Part shown: piece after piece, positions 23,230-36,300 of the stretch
How the letters are laid out: each line of letters starts with the position of its first letter
Numbering within the stretch: the first letter of the stretch is position 1
DNA from: Volutella citrinella
Lineage: Eukaryota; Ascomycota; Sordariomycetes; Hypocreales; Nectriaceae
Reading direction: 5' to 3'
NCBI GenBank assembly: GCA_034401135.1
Contig: JAWZSP010000002.1
Coordinates: forward strand, 3,038,001-3,102,000
Length of the DNA: 64,000 nucleotides
The notes under the pieces: generated by a model
What the model was told of the DNA's origin: nothing
Databases searched by the model: none
What the model saw: the letters and a program-made list of their open reading frames with translations, nothing else
Made by a program: the position numbers and the translations under genes

Positions 23230-26200
23230 TCAGCGCCTTCGTGTGGATGTTCTTCGCTTCCTGGTTTTACTCGCTTTGCCCTTGTAAGCGCCGGTTCCCA
23301 GGTCCGCCACTTCATCTAATTCCACTGAGATGGCCTTGACCCCGTGATCGACGTCGACTCCGAGCCCCTTAAGCTCTTCGTCGTCGAGATCGGTGAGGTC
23401 CTCGCTCAGCATTCGCACAGCATCCCTGCCGGCCCAGAGTTCGCCAAGAATCGACGTTCCCCGGGGCTCGTAGCCCTTCAAGTACCAGAGCACCCCGCCC
23501 TCTGTGAGAGGATCGAAGGGGTCTAGGCCTAGGCTGCCATTGGATTGGGGTGGTGTGGGGGGGCCTCCGGACTGGGCTGCTTGGGGTTTGGAAACGTAGC
23601 CGTCTGTATCCGGAGGCGTGTCGGACGACTTGACACCATTCGGCAGCGCTGCCTTGGAATCCTCGTCGTCAATCATCCCTAGCCCTGAAGTGTTGACCTC
23701 GATATTGCCTCCATCTTCATCGCCGTCTTCGGCGGTATCCATCGCCTCCCCGTTGTTATCATCACCTTCTTCTTCGTCTTCGTCTTCGTCTTCTTCTTCT
23801 TCAGCAGCACCCTTGACAGTAATCTGTAGCGCCTGCGGTGCATCCACCATGATTGTGTCATCCACTTCGTCCGCTCGTTTCTCCCTCTGCGTGATGACGG
23901 CTGGTAGACCGGTCTCCACACTGCTGTCCACCAGACTGTTCAACTCACCCAGCAGGGTTTCGAATGGCTTTTGTGATATCTCAGCCTCCACACGAAGCGA
24001 GGCTTCAAGGTGTGGCTGAACAGCTTTTAAAATTCGCTTCCCTAGCTTACGACGCTCGCGAATATCTGCATATTGGTTCTTCGTGGGAGAAGCGTCGATG
24101 AGATCAAATTGTGGCTCGCTGTTATTGGGGATTGGCGGATTTGTGCCAATGCCGTCACTGATGACTTCGCAAAGATCAGCTGCAAAGGATAAGGTGGTGA
24201 CATAGAACCGGGATTCCACGAGGGATTCCAGCTTGTTCAGGCCGTCGATAAACAGGTCCTTGTCCAGCCTATTGAAATTAGTAAGCTATTGTCGAAGACA
24301 AGGTCTTGAGAGCACTTACGCTATCGCCCTCTTGATGGCAGGGATGAGGAGCTTCGCAACTGGAAAGTAACACTCATCGATGAACTCCTGTTCTAAGTCG
24401 CCTGCATCCACTTTCAGCTGCTCGCGCTTGACCAGCTCATCGGAAAGTGTCTTGAGTTGCTCGAGATCATGGATCAGATTCTGCGCAAACTGAATGCGTC
24501 GAGCAAGTCTCGTCTTGCCGCTGGGACCCATTGCCGCGAAGTCACGTCGCGTCAGTTCCATGGACGAGAAGGACTCCATCTGGAGTTGCAGCCGCTTGAT
24601 AAGCGCAGCACCCCGACGGGCTTCTCGTTTCAGCGTCCAGTACCGACAAGCTTCGCTCAGAAAGTCCTTGCGCTTGCGGAAAGGGAAGCGCTGAATGGAA
24701 GCTTCCACAATCTCGAACACGGCCTGGGGAATGATGGGGGCACCAGAAGGTAACTTCCAAAGGTTCTTCGGAGGTTGGCCCTTCTTCTTCTCCCCTCCCA
24801 ATAACGCAGAGTTTTTGGCGCCAGTCATCTGCGACTCATCCGGAGGGTGGTCGGTGATTGCATTGCGATGCTGGGCTGCAATGGCGTTGGCCATTACCGT
24901 ATTGTCTGCCCAGATACGCCCCCTCATCGTTTTCTTGTAGAACTTCTTGGCAGCCCTGGTAGCTTGGTGGACATTGTTCTCGTGAGCATAATCCACGGGA
25001 CAATGCCTGTCGCAGAATGCCTTGAGAACCATGCCGCCATCCAAGACAGCAAGAGCTCCCTGGCTGTTTTTCATCTTAAGATAGAGACGGGACCTCCTAG
25101 CACAGGTGACATGAAATGCTTGATAGCAATTTTTGTTCCCACACTGGATACAGGCCCCCATCCTCTGACGGCAGATGTAGCACGTTAGCTTCCATCTATT
25201 CTTCGGTACCTTTTCGACGTCCATGACGGGTTCCATGAACGTGTGGTTGCCCAAGGATACTTCTGGGATCCACATGGCACAGAGCAAATGTGCCCATTTC
25301 GACGAGTTTGTTTGCTTGAATGCACCGTCGGTATTGGGGCAAAATATGCACGTCTAGGGGGTAAAGATTAGCGTTTTCCGTATTGCGCACCCCAAAAAAG
25401 TTGCTCCTGCTTACCGGAACTCCACGGCCACAGAGTTGGCATTTGCGGCAGAGCCATTGGCCTTCTGGGATGAAGGGAACGCCATAGCATTCTTGGTGGA
25501 CGGCAAGGTTACAGCCGTCACAGAAGACGATGGCGTTGGTATTTTCGCAATCTCCATCGTCACAGATAGCACACTTTGAGTCAGGCTCCTCTCCTGGTTG
25601 TGGCTCCCCATTGACCGCTGCAGCGGAGCTTGACCGTGGGCGATGAGTCTGGGGGGGCTTGGGGTTTGGCTTAGGTATCCTCTTTTCCAGCACATGCCAT
25701 TCTTTCTCAATCTTGGTCATGGTAATCTCAAAGACTTCTCGTGTGATCTCTTCCAGTTCACTCTGCTTCCGATGTGAATTGTAATGCTCAAGCCACATAT
25801 CGTCTTGCTCGTCCATGTCATACTCGACACGTCCAATACGTGAATGAGTAACCTGCTCGTCAGAAGTAGAGATTTCGGACAGATCGGCGTCATCTTCAGC
25901 ATTGGCATCTGAAGCCTTAATTAGTGTCTCATCGGGGCGACTGAAATGATCGCTCTCTTGGTAGCCAACATTGCTCATTGCCTTGTCAACATAGCGAGCC
26001 TGTCCAAATGTCTTGCTTTCGAAGAGATCGATGCGATTGGTCTTGCGATACGATGGGAGTTTCAGGTCAAGCTTCTCTTTGGGCGTCTGGTTATGAATAG
26101 GGAGAATCTTGGGCGTTCTGGGGGTAGATGCGAAGTCTATCGGCCGCGAGCTATAAAAGCTAACGACATCTCGAGTAGGTCGCCTAGGTCGTCTCGACGG

Positions 26201-26863
26201 AGTGCCAGCATTGTTGGTGTCCGTCGCAAACAACTCCGATGTAGCCTGGGGGTTTGGGGTGTTCCCAGTCGATGCGGGGTTGGGCTGTCGGGAGGGTGTC
26301 AAAGAGCCGTTGACCGGTGTGCCGGATTTACGACCAGATGGAGTGCCGGGGGCTTCCATTATGATGCCGTCAACATCCTCAGAGCGGAGGACAATGAAAG
26401 GAGCCTCGATATCGAGGTTAGGATGAAAGTCTTCCCAGCTTCGCTCCTCACGGGGTTTGTAGTCTTCAGCTTGCTTCACTGATGCGGCCATGGCTGCCGC
26501 GGTACCCCAGTGCATCTCCTCTAATTCATCTTCGGCCGCGGATCTGGTGCGTGTGCTTCTCTGGCGACGAGGCATGAGGGACGGCGAATCGTTGTTGAGC
26601 GCTTCTCTGGCGGCGGTCCTTGATCTCGAGACCGTCGCAGATCCGGCGGCTTGAGGGGTATCTAAAGCGTCGGAATCGATAAATCGACCGCCGCCGCCAG
26701 GGCCGCCGGGGATATAACGTCGCTTCTTGGGTGGCGGTTCCGATGCGATGCTGGCAGCCATTGCAGCCTGTCGTGCGGCGCGCGCAGCATTGGTTGTGCC
26801 CGGCGGACGCCCACGGCGCCTCGGCGCAGGTGGTCTTCGGGGACTGGGAGACGTGGGAGCCAT
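23230..26863 (-). CDS. NTO1: NuA3 histone acetyltransferase subunit NTO1 (BRPF-like PHD protein)
   Basis: Chromatin reader of the NuA3 H3 acetyltransferase. Three exons (26863-25415, 25353-24320, 24268-23230) give 1173 aa. The Lys/Arg/Pro-rich N-terminus RRPPAPRRRGRPPGT resembles an AT-hook. An EPL1-like segment lies before the zinc fingers. PHD1 (about 432-480) begins CAICDDGDCENTNAIVFCDG and includes NLAVHQECYG; a zinc knuckle follows. The extended PHD (about 484-600) starts TCIFCPNTDGAFKQT and contains WAHLLCAMWIPEV, CYICRQRMGACIQCG and AFHVTCARR. This PHD-knuckle-ePHD order is the BRPF/NTO1 signature. The C-terminal third has a helical region, a highly acidic Glu/Asp tract and a basic tail TRKRRTSTRRR. 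No bromodomain was recognised. A 62-bp and a 51-bp intron join in frame. Confidence 0.93.
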
Positions 26864-29409
26864 GATTAGCGCTAGAAAGAGCGAGATTTCGAGCAAGATC
26901 AGGCTCCTGTCGGGGAGGGAGTGCTGAAATCAGCGCGTCAGAGCAGAGGAGGTCGCGCAAGCTCGGTCCGGGGCGTGATGAGGGCCTTAGTCATCTGGAA
27001 ACCACGGTTCATGGAAGCACACCTTCTATACTTGAGAACCTGCCGGGTTATGAGTCGTGACAAGGCCTCGTTGGCGAGTGGTTGATGGATGTTGGCAGCA
27101 TCAGGAGGAGGCGTGACGTCGGCCTGGCGGCTCTGCACGGGGCGTCCGAAAAACAGACAACGCGTGAAGTTGGAGTGCACGGACCACATGCCCTCAGAAT
27201 CGCGGCAGACGTCGTGGGGTTAGTCAGCGTTGAGATAAGGCTAGCCAGATTTAGGTTAGAGCCGCGATTGACATGCATCTAAGGCATTGGCCGCCCAGGT
27301 CGAAGCCGACACGAACATGGCGAAAGGGCAAAAGTAACCGCTATCCACCAGCTGTCATGTGGTTTACTTAGCAACCTACGGCCCCTTGGGCCCCCAGATG
27401 CGCCTGTACATTGATCGATCGCCGGGAACTCGTTTTCGAGCCCATCAAGCCGGCGAGGGCTGCCGTGCGGGGAAGCGGATCTATCTCTTGGAGTACGGGA
27501 GGGTGGAAGTCAGAGCGCTACAGGTACCTCGCTAATTGCAGGCCAGCCATCTTTTGATCTCACACCTAATGCGCAACTGCGGCGTGGAACAGGCGCCGTG
27601 TGTGCGGGTTGCAGTTCATCTACCACGGTACCCCGGGAGTAAGCCATCCGCGAAATGTTCCGAACATGCCCATTCGAATCATCATTATCGAGATTATAGC
27701 CGTCAAGTCTCGCCCACCGCGCACTTTCTTGGACGCAAGGGACGAATTCCGAATCTGTGTCTGGATGCTATTTGGTCGTCTCTTGTGGTGGGCAAGGTGA
27801 GTAGGCAAGCCACCTCTCTCAATGAACCCACCGTGTATCAACAGTGGACGCTTGGGTGCAGCACCTTCCCACACTACCCCGTAGATCCATGCACAATCAT
27901 CACGGAGTCAAGATCCAAGCCCGGAACTCCACGTTTCCAAGTGGAGTGGCGCCCAAAACAGTTGGGTACCAGTAAACCCGGCCTGTCGGTGCAGATCCCC
28001 GGCCGCCCGACGGAGACCCACCCGGCCGGCATATACCATAGCTTTCAAGGCCTGTCGACGAGTCGACTGGCGCAATGACATGCATTGCCCTAGGCCGGCC
28101 ACGTCTGGAAACCTGGTCGGCTTGTTGGCCTTTATTCAAGGGTTTTGCACCGGTGTCTTGATGCTTTGGGCCTGCCCAAACCGTTAGCAGTCACAATCGC
28201 GCGTAGCCAAAGCAAACCGGCCGACAGCGAACGCTGCGCCCGGGATCAATCAATTCCAATTCAATTCAGGCCAGCGGCGACCACACACTAAGAATCGCGG
28301 GGAGACACTCCCAATCCGGATCCAAATAGCATTCCCAGGGTGAACCAATCGCTCAATTAATTCGACATCCCACAAAAGTTCTGGCCCACCACCCTTCAAC
28401 CAGCCACAGCTTGCTAAAACGTCACCAACCTTGCTCCGCAGTTCTACTGGCAGACCTAAACCTTGTGTGCTTGTACTGAATACCTGTCAACATGATGGCA
28501 CCTCCCGTAAACTTAGAGGGGGGGACCCTGGATTTGATTAGGGGCGTGTGTGGACGTGACCTGTGGATCATGCGGAAACATTGAGCTGACCACCAAGGTC
28601 ACGTCAGCAGTCCAAATTCACGCCATGTACATTCTGTTTAACCCGGGGGTGCCCGCGTCCAGTCATATGCCTGTTTCATGCGGCCTCGCTGGCAGAGCCG
28701 CTTGATATGGGCGTTGGTCCGGTGTGGTAGCTCTTTCGCATTATCTGGACTCAATCACTTTCCAAGCGTCGGCTGCACTGTACCTGCGTCGCCGGAACGC
28801 TGTCTGCACAGTCACTCATGGATGACACAAATTTTTGATGGGAGAGAAGATGAAATTTTTTCTTCCAGCCTATGCCGCACCCCGCGCCTTACTGAGCTGC
28901 CTCAGTTCAATGATGCCCCCTTCCTAAACTCCATGAATAGGTAGCCAATGTATATCCACCACTGATAACTAAACATAGCCATGTCTTCCGCATTAAATGA
29001 AGAATCTTTTCGGGTGTCTGCCTCAACAGCCCTTGGCCCATCATTCAGTGCGAGCATGATATGTTGCGCTGAAACAAAACGAAGCCACCAAGACAAACCA
29101 ATCGGGTGGTGCAGAACAAAAAGCGAGCAAAACATGCCCAAAAACACATAACAATCCTCCTCCCTGTCCGAAACGCCGTGTACGCTATGCTCCTGTGTAT
29201 GAAAACAAGTAAGATAACATTTCAATCCAGTAAAACATTTGAAAAAGGGTGTTCCAAGCCTGTTTCTACAAAGAAGTGGCAGGGATGAAGAAAGTAACAT
29301 AAATCAATGCAGAAACAATCTAAAATCTGCAACCGGGGTATCTGGGTATCATGATGGGCATCTTGCTGATGCTTTGGTGACAGGCAGTCGATTGTGTCAC
29401 TCGTGATGA
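26864..29409. other. 2.5-kb intergenic region upstream of NTO1 and 3' of the LRR gene
   Basis: NTO1 promoter and leader lie on the left. The 27536-28078 frame (180 codons, plus strand) contains no domain and has unbiased third positions, so I do not call it. The stretch about 28850-29400 is AT-richer and should contain the LRR gene 3' UTR. No RNA gene or mobile element was recognised. Confidence 0.45.
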
Positions 29410-31987
29410 CTAGCCTAGCGTTCTGCCACTGTGAATGGCTTGGGCTGAGGGTACGTGATGGGTTGGGTGGGCAGCCCGAATGGCCGCGGACTTGAGGGTC
29501 GAAGTAGAGTAGTCCGAAGAGCCGTTGGTGGTCCAACTCTCCTCGCTGAGAGCCGAGAGATAGTCGTTGCCGACTCTGTCCCGCAGAGCCTCAATCTTCT
29601 TGCGATATATCTCGCCGCCAGCATCCCAATCTTGCGACGGACTCCAGGCTTGTTGTGCATCAGCGGACAGGGCCGTCGAAATGTCAGGGACATCTGTAGG
29701 CTCGGTCCTCGGTACATCTGGAGCGTTCAGAACATCTCCACCTGTGTTGCAGGATAAGACCACAGGCGGCAACAGCTGGGTCTCGGGCTGGTGAGAAATG
29801 CGATAGTTCCCATCCGCGGAGTTAGCAGCCTTAGATACACGGACGTCAACTGCGGTGGGAGACGGAGGCGCATCAGGGGTTGCCAAGTCGACAATACGTC
29901 TCTTGGGTGTCTTGCGACGACGGGTAGCTGTCGTGTTGACCTCGCTCATTACGGCCTTGGGGGTCGGCCTTTCCTTGCGAAGAACTGCAGGCTCGCGAGG
30001 GGCATTGTAGACAATAGCAGGCTTGCTAACATCCACAGTGGGTACTTCGGGAGCTTGGGGTTTCACAACTGGAACTGACTCGGGAAGAGGAGGCCGGTCG
30101 ACAAGCATCCGCCTCTCGGCATAGGTAGGACCGCTGCCGTCGATGATGACATCTTCGCTGTAACCTGGGGTTTTGCGGAAGAGATTGAAAATGGTCACGC
30201 GGTAGTCCTTGTGAGTGCGAGTGAAAGGGTTGCCTTCAATCCAAATCTCGTGAATATCAGGAATGCCAGTCAACCGCGCCAATTCCATTGGGTCAACCAG
30301 ACGGTTGTCGCGAAGGTCAAGCCGCTCCAGAGGGAACAGTTTTTCAACTCCAGCTAGTGACTGAAGTCGGTTTGCTCGCAGGTTGAGAGCTGTGATGGCG
30401 GGTAGAGGGTTTCGGGTCAAGGAATGCAGCGAGTCAATCATGCAATGTGATAGATTGAGAGCGCGTAGTGCGGTCAGGGTAGCAAGACTGTCTGGGACTT
30501 GGCTAAAGAGATTGGAGGATAGGTCGAGAGAGTAAAGGGTATTGGAGAGCGGAGCCAGACTGGCGTGAGGGATGGAGGTCATCGAGTTGTCGGCAAGACT
30601 CAGGTGGCGAAGGAATCGCCACTTGGTGGAAGGGATCACGCCCATTGCCAAGAGGTTTCCAGAGCTTCCACGAGCATGGTGGTGAGACCAAGAATCCGAA
30701 AGGCTCGAGTGGGAGCTGCCAGAACCAGATCGCCTCATCCGGTGGTGTCCTCTAGAATGATGCGAATGGTTTCGCGAGCTGGCGGGGCGTGAGGGGGAGT
30801 TGCTACGAGGACGGCTGTTCTTGGGAGGGGATTTGGGCGATGCGTCGCCGTCATCTCGAACCACAGAAGCGCGCCGGCTGTCGTCATCGATGGCATGCTC
30901 GCTGGGAGTCATCGATCCGAATGCCAACTCACCAACACCGTCAGGAGAGCTTGGCGCGGAGGCAGCTCTGTGTAACTCAGGATGGCCAACTCCGCTTCTC
31001 CTGGGGCTGCTACCACCCGGCCAAGCCGTGGTGGGGGACGATTGTGACTTTGAAGTACGCCGTCGGCGCTTGTCCATGTCATCCAGAACGATGTCAATCA
31101 GGATGTCCGCAGGATCCTCAATCCCAGCACGCTTCAGGGTCAACGACCGCAACTGGTCGGCAAGCCGATCCCAGCCAAAGAATTGGCGGAAATCAATGCT
31201 GCTGACCTCAAGGGCCTGTAGGTTCTTGAAAGCGTACAAAGGGACTGCAGAATCGAACGGGAACTCCTCGTAGCCACGAATTAGGCGGGCCCTCCAGTCA
31301 GGCGCTAGCCTCAGGCACGGAATCTTTGTGAATGCTGAATAGAGATACTTCATGTCCGCCTGTAGCGCTGCTTTTTGACGCTCGGTTCGAGCGGCCGAGA
31401 TGCTAGCACCGATGCCGAAGCTGGCCCAGAGAGCGGACATGCCCGACATGACACTGCGAATGCTTGAAACAGAGTGGATGGAATCGATGTCGGAGCCCTT
31501 GCTTCTCGACCTCTGGGTGTTGCTGAGGAAAGACACATAGTTGGTGGAGGTTGAGCTATCGTGGAGGTTTTCGAGGCGGACTTTCATAGGACCAACGTTG
31601 ATTCCCAACTCCTCAAAACGGGACAGCAGGTAGAAGAGGTGGTGAGGTGTAAGCGCCAGCTTCGCCGACTTCACATTATGAGAGGTGAAGCTGAGGGTAC
31701 CGAGCGACAAAGCGGCCGCGAGGGAGCCGGATGTGGATGCTGAGGTGGAGGGTCGCTCGGGCAGGGGGGTAGAAGGTTGAGAGATCGTAGCAGCGCTCGT
31801 GCTTTGTGAGGCCTTGTGCTTAGCATCGCGGCGTTGGAATTGCAGCGCATTGGCAAGTGCCTTCTCGTGCGTGCGGACGAAGCCTGCAAGCTGCTATCGG
31901 GGTATTAGCAGGGATGCAAGACGAGACCTGTGATGTAGGGTCGAAATTACATACCTTTATGAACAATTCTCCATCTTCCGAATCCAT
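29410..31987 (-). CDS. Large leucine-rich-repeat protein
   Basis: Two exons: a short first exon (31987-31955) encoding MDSEDGELFIK and a long one (31890-29410), joined over a 64-bp intron; 837 aa. The N-terminal 260 residues are helical and conserved-looking, with LTPHHLFYLLSRFEELG and FGWDRLADQLRSLTLKRAGIEDP. A Ser/Arg/His-rich disordered insert follows. About residues 455-570 hold five or six LRRs, such as LYSLDLSSNLFSQVPDSLATL and LERLDLRDNRLVDPMELARL, capped by IWIEGNPFTRTHKDYRVTIFNLF. This LRR-plus-cap type recalls nischarin/STK11IP-like proteins, but I cannot name an orthologue. The tail is Pro/Ser-rich. A scaffold role is inference. Confidence 0.88.
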
Positions 31988-33295
31988 GTTTATCAGTCCT
32001 TTCGCATCTGGCGGGGGATCGATTGGGAGAGAAGGTCTCGAGGATTCGTGGGTATCGAGGGGAGGGGGTTTCGTCGAGAGTGGCTACACGAAGTGCCAGA
32101 CGGGAGAGTACGGCGTTGCGTGCGACGGCCGGTGGAATCAATCAAGGAGTGAACGTCAAAGCAGCCAAGTCCTATGTCACAGTCGGGTCAGTGGCAGATC
32201 CCTCGACAAGCCGAGTAAGAAAATCCAGTAGAGTCAAGTTGTGAAGTGATGCATACGAGCGGACAAGAACTTTCTGCGCACGTTGGAAGGTTGCCCGAAG
32301 TATCAGTGACTGATAAGAATGAAGCAAGTGGAGCGTTCAGGACGTAAGTTTGAACTCTGCGGAATGCACGTAGCACACCCGAGTGTTCGTTCGCCGGTGT
32401 TCGTTCTTTGGCGTTGCGTTAGGCGCAGGTGCTGTCACGCACGCGGCACCTCATGCTTTGGAGGCAACAGTCACATGGCACAGGACGATTGTTCGGAGGG
32501 CAAAGGGGGAGCCTAGCCAAAGACGCAGCGGTTTCAAGGTTGACACCCAAGGTTTCGCAGAGGGAAGCAGGCACCGAGAAGCGCCGAAAAAAATATGGGA
32601 GAGGTAGTGCACGCAGGAGCGGAGGGCGAATAGACTGCAGAGGAAACGCAGAGGATATAGGAGGTGTCGAAATGCAGAAGTGTCAAAGATGTCGAGGCCG
32701 CGACCGTTGCTCTTGTACAGAGCCACTGTGGCCATGACGGAACATGCGTTTCGCCAAGACAACACAAACAGAAAAAGCAGAACACTTCTCATCAATGCAA
32801 AGAAGTCAAGCATTGTAACAATAGGAACGAAGCAAAAGAACATTGGAATCGGCAGCGAGAGAGGCGCAAGGGACACAACGACGGGGCAAAGATGCAGGAC
32901 GATTCGCGCAAGAACTCACCTCGACAAATGGGGCAACAACAAAACAAACGGCGAGGCGAGCGAGGCGGCGCCGCGATAAGGTCCAGCAAGACGGGCTTCG
33001 AGTGCAGGCCTTGGGTCCAAAGGCTGCTCGATATCTCGTCTCGTCGTCGATGATGCCAGCGAGCCCAAACTCCTCCGACGCTTGCTGTGCGCCACAACGA
33101 GAAGGAAAGGATGAGGTTGGTGATGGGAGAAGAGAGCGAAGGGGAGGAGCGAAACAGGGTGGAGGGGCCTAGAGGCTTCCTATACTCATCGGCCATGGGA
33201 CCAGGGTCCCGTAGGCGGCATTGTGCCAGACGCTGAGGGGAGCGGGCACTACCAACGCTCCGTTGCGCTTCGCTGACAGGACCCTCACATCCTAG

Positions 33296-33375
33296 TACGC
33301 CCCCAGCAGACCCCTCCGTCGACACCCTAGCGCCCTAGCAAGGACCCTAGCACCACTGCACAGCACCCTGGCCCA
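33296..33375. repeat. Degenerate CCCTAG/CACCCTGG tandem array
   Basis: Within 80 bp the words ACCCTAGC, GCCCTAGC, ACCCTAGC and CACCCTGGCCC recur at irregular 8-16-bp spacing. It looks like a short tandem repeat that has decayed; the resemblance to the fungal telomere unit (CCCTAA) is only partial. Confidence 0.45.
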
Positions 33376-36300
33376 CAGCCCACGGGCCTAGCTCGCACCC
33401 TGGCTGGTTCATGAGCGCCGATTGCGGGCGGTTGATTGGGGCTGCGGCAAGTTAGCTGGGACTTCTGAGCCCCTACAGGCGGTACTGCGGTAGAGCACGC
33501 AACCTGTGGCATGGACTGCCACAGGTATACGGTACTTCGCACCTGCCATCTCTTATCCAACCTGGAAACGACGGCGGGGGGTGGTTGTTCCACCAAAGGA
33601 GCCGCTGAAGGAGCCACGGAGGGGATGGGACCCTTCGAATTCGCCCCAATCCTTTCTTGGCCTCATTGCCGCCATCAACGCGAGGGTCGCCCCCCAAAAC
33701 GGCCAATAATGGATGCTAGACCGCCATATGCATTAGCACTCGCAGCTTGTCTGCAGCGTTGATGGCATCGTACCGCAAATTTTCTGGAGACGCCTTGGGG
33801 CCGCAGCCGATTATTGCCTGCCCTTCCTTCGCCTTTGGCAAGAGCAAGAGGACAACTCTCAACCGAGTAGGGATCTTCCTGTCGCCCAACGCATTTTGCC
33901 TCCATGTTGGATGCTGTACAAGAGTGTGGCCAATTCGCCATCGTCCCCCTCCTCAGAGTGGCCGAGCATGCATTTCCAGCCAGCCCCCTCTCGTCCATGC
34001 TGTCGCTGTGCTGGGTCACACATGGATACAACAGGACATGTTTCGCACAAAGAAAGAGCCTCCCACACTGGCGCGGCCCAGATGCAGCCCACCAGTGTCT
34101 ACTGACTACTTACTAGGTAATACTTTGGATCTGTGGAAACTCACAAAGGCTTCGGGAGCTGGCCATGTGGGTGAGGCTTCGCACGCCGGATGGCTGGGAA
34201 GCCGCCCTGGAGCGATAAGAAACCAACGGGCAACTCTCACGATAGCGTCTCTAGTCGCCCGGCTTGGCCGTGCCAAGGACCAAATGCCCAAGACGAGAAG
34301 GAGATGGACTACGCCGCCGAAGCGTTCGAGGTCGCAAGTGGAGTCACGATAGGGACCATGTGGGGGGACCTTGGTATACGACCAGGACCAGGGGGTCCAC
34401 TCAGCATCCAACCGCCGCAGGAGGCGCCAGTCGCAGGTCAGAATGCGAGTGTTGCACTCAAGATTGGCGATGAGTGTCCCGCTGGCTTCCCTCCAACCAG
34501 GCCGCGTGCTTGACCTTTTTTTTTTCTTTCCTCTGTCCCGCGTGCTCCCTCTCTCTCTGGTCATGTTCTGCGTCCCCGTGCACATACGAAGGGCAGCCGA
34601 GTAACCTGGTGCCGACAATTTCCACTCGCTTTGCGAAAACACCTGCCTGCCCAGCCTGGTGCCGGCGGGGGGCGTCCGGGCGTAATCGGTGGGTGCAGGC
34701 GAGATTAGAGAAATTGAGATACGCCCTCTGGGCTCTTAGTGGCCCACGCTCGGAGCGCCAGTACCAGGGAGCTTGCTCTGTTGTTATTGCCCCTCCAGTA
34801 TATATCTGCGTCTTGTTGTTTGTTTACTCCTAGTGTCGTCCAGTTCACCCGGCCACAGAGATGGTCCCAGCTCAACGGCTCCAAGCTTCATCCTTCGAAG
34901 AGCGCAATGACACGGTTGGATGGAAGTCGATTGATAACGAGTCCGGCACGGCGAAATTGCCGGTTGTCTTTGTTCTTTCTTTTTCCGAAATCAACGTCAG
35001 ACACTGCTGCAGCGATTCAGCTGTGTTGCCCGTGCGCTATCTTACAGCACGCTCTCAGACCCCATTCGCGAACGCGAACTCTTACCTGCCCGAGACAGTG
35101 ATGTTCATTGCATCTGCTGCTACATGAAATTATTATTATAGCGCTTACTACTTCTTACTACTCATGGGGTCTCGAGAGGAGGCAAATTGCCCCATGCGGT
35201 GCGTGGTCCATCTTCTTGTCCATCCCAAACTCTTTCGGCGAAATGAGTGGCTCACGTACTACCAATTTTGGCACACCACCAAGCCTCGTGGACCACACCC
35301 TCTTGACTGTTGTCCATCACGCCCACCATCCGTCCAGTCATCCGCTCTGGGCCACCAGCCCTGGCACTCGCCGCTAGTAGTATACTGCCCATCGTCTGTC
35401 CTCTGCGTGCCTGCGACCGCCTCCAGCGATGCTACCCATCTGCCATCTAGCACAGCATACCATGCTCCCCTTCGTCATCCAAGACATGCTGTCACGCTGG
35501 ACGGCAGTAGTGACCCCCACGGGGTCAATGGGTCCAACCGTCCAAGGGCATCCATCCAAATGCCCCCGACCCGGTGACTTCCGACAAGTTGAGGTTTTCC
35601 CTAGGCTGCGTGTGCTCAGAGTCAACACTTGCGCATCATCGTGGGCCTCTCGAAACCGGTATTTATTTCTGTATGCAGATTATTATTGCTTCGGGCCTCT
35701 TTTAGGGGCCGGTAGAACAAGAAGCCTGTGCATCAGCCACCGAGCATCAACGAAGCTGATGCCTCTGGACCCTTGGGACACCCTTCGCTGATTGCTTAAG
35801 CGCCTCATCGCCTGCGCAACACCCTTATGTCATAACTCCACCACGCCCTCATTGCGCTATGCCTTGATTGGACGCCATCATGTCATCCTGCTTCTGGGGG
35901 GGCATGGACCCTTGTCGAGACTCCCTGTCACTTAAGTACACCATACTTTGGCTTAGATCCTCTCTTCCCGCCCGAGCCTCCATCCAAATCATATCCGTCC
36001 TCAAAAGGCTCAAGATTTTCCCCATAATGCACCGCGTACCAAACTTACAAGCCCACCAACGCTATGCACTATCGTCACGGTGTGATAATCAGAATCGTGT
36101 GACATTCGTGATGTCACTCATTGGCATGATCAACCGATGACAAAGTCACATGAATTGGTGTATCTTGTATACCTGCGCTTTCACTTCTCAATGGGGAGCT
36201 GTTTGATGATAATTGGCCCGTGTTCTGGTCTGTAACTGCGGACTATCATGTTGTAGTAAGTAAGGATTTTCCTCCACTTGCTCTAACACCCAGGTGCCCC

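Noticed and set aside
27536..28078. 180-codon plus-strand ORF near NTO1
   Set aside because: No domain, no supporting splice pattern and unbiased third positions.
33747..34352. 201-codon ORF in the empty block
   Set aside because: No domain, neutral third-position bias, and overlapping open frames on the other strand. Only RNA evidence would revive it.
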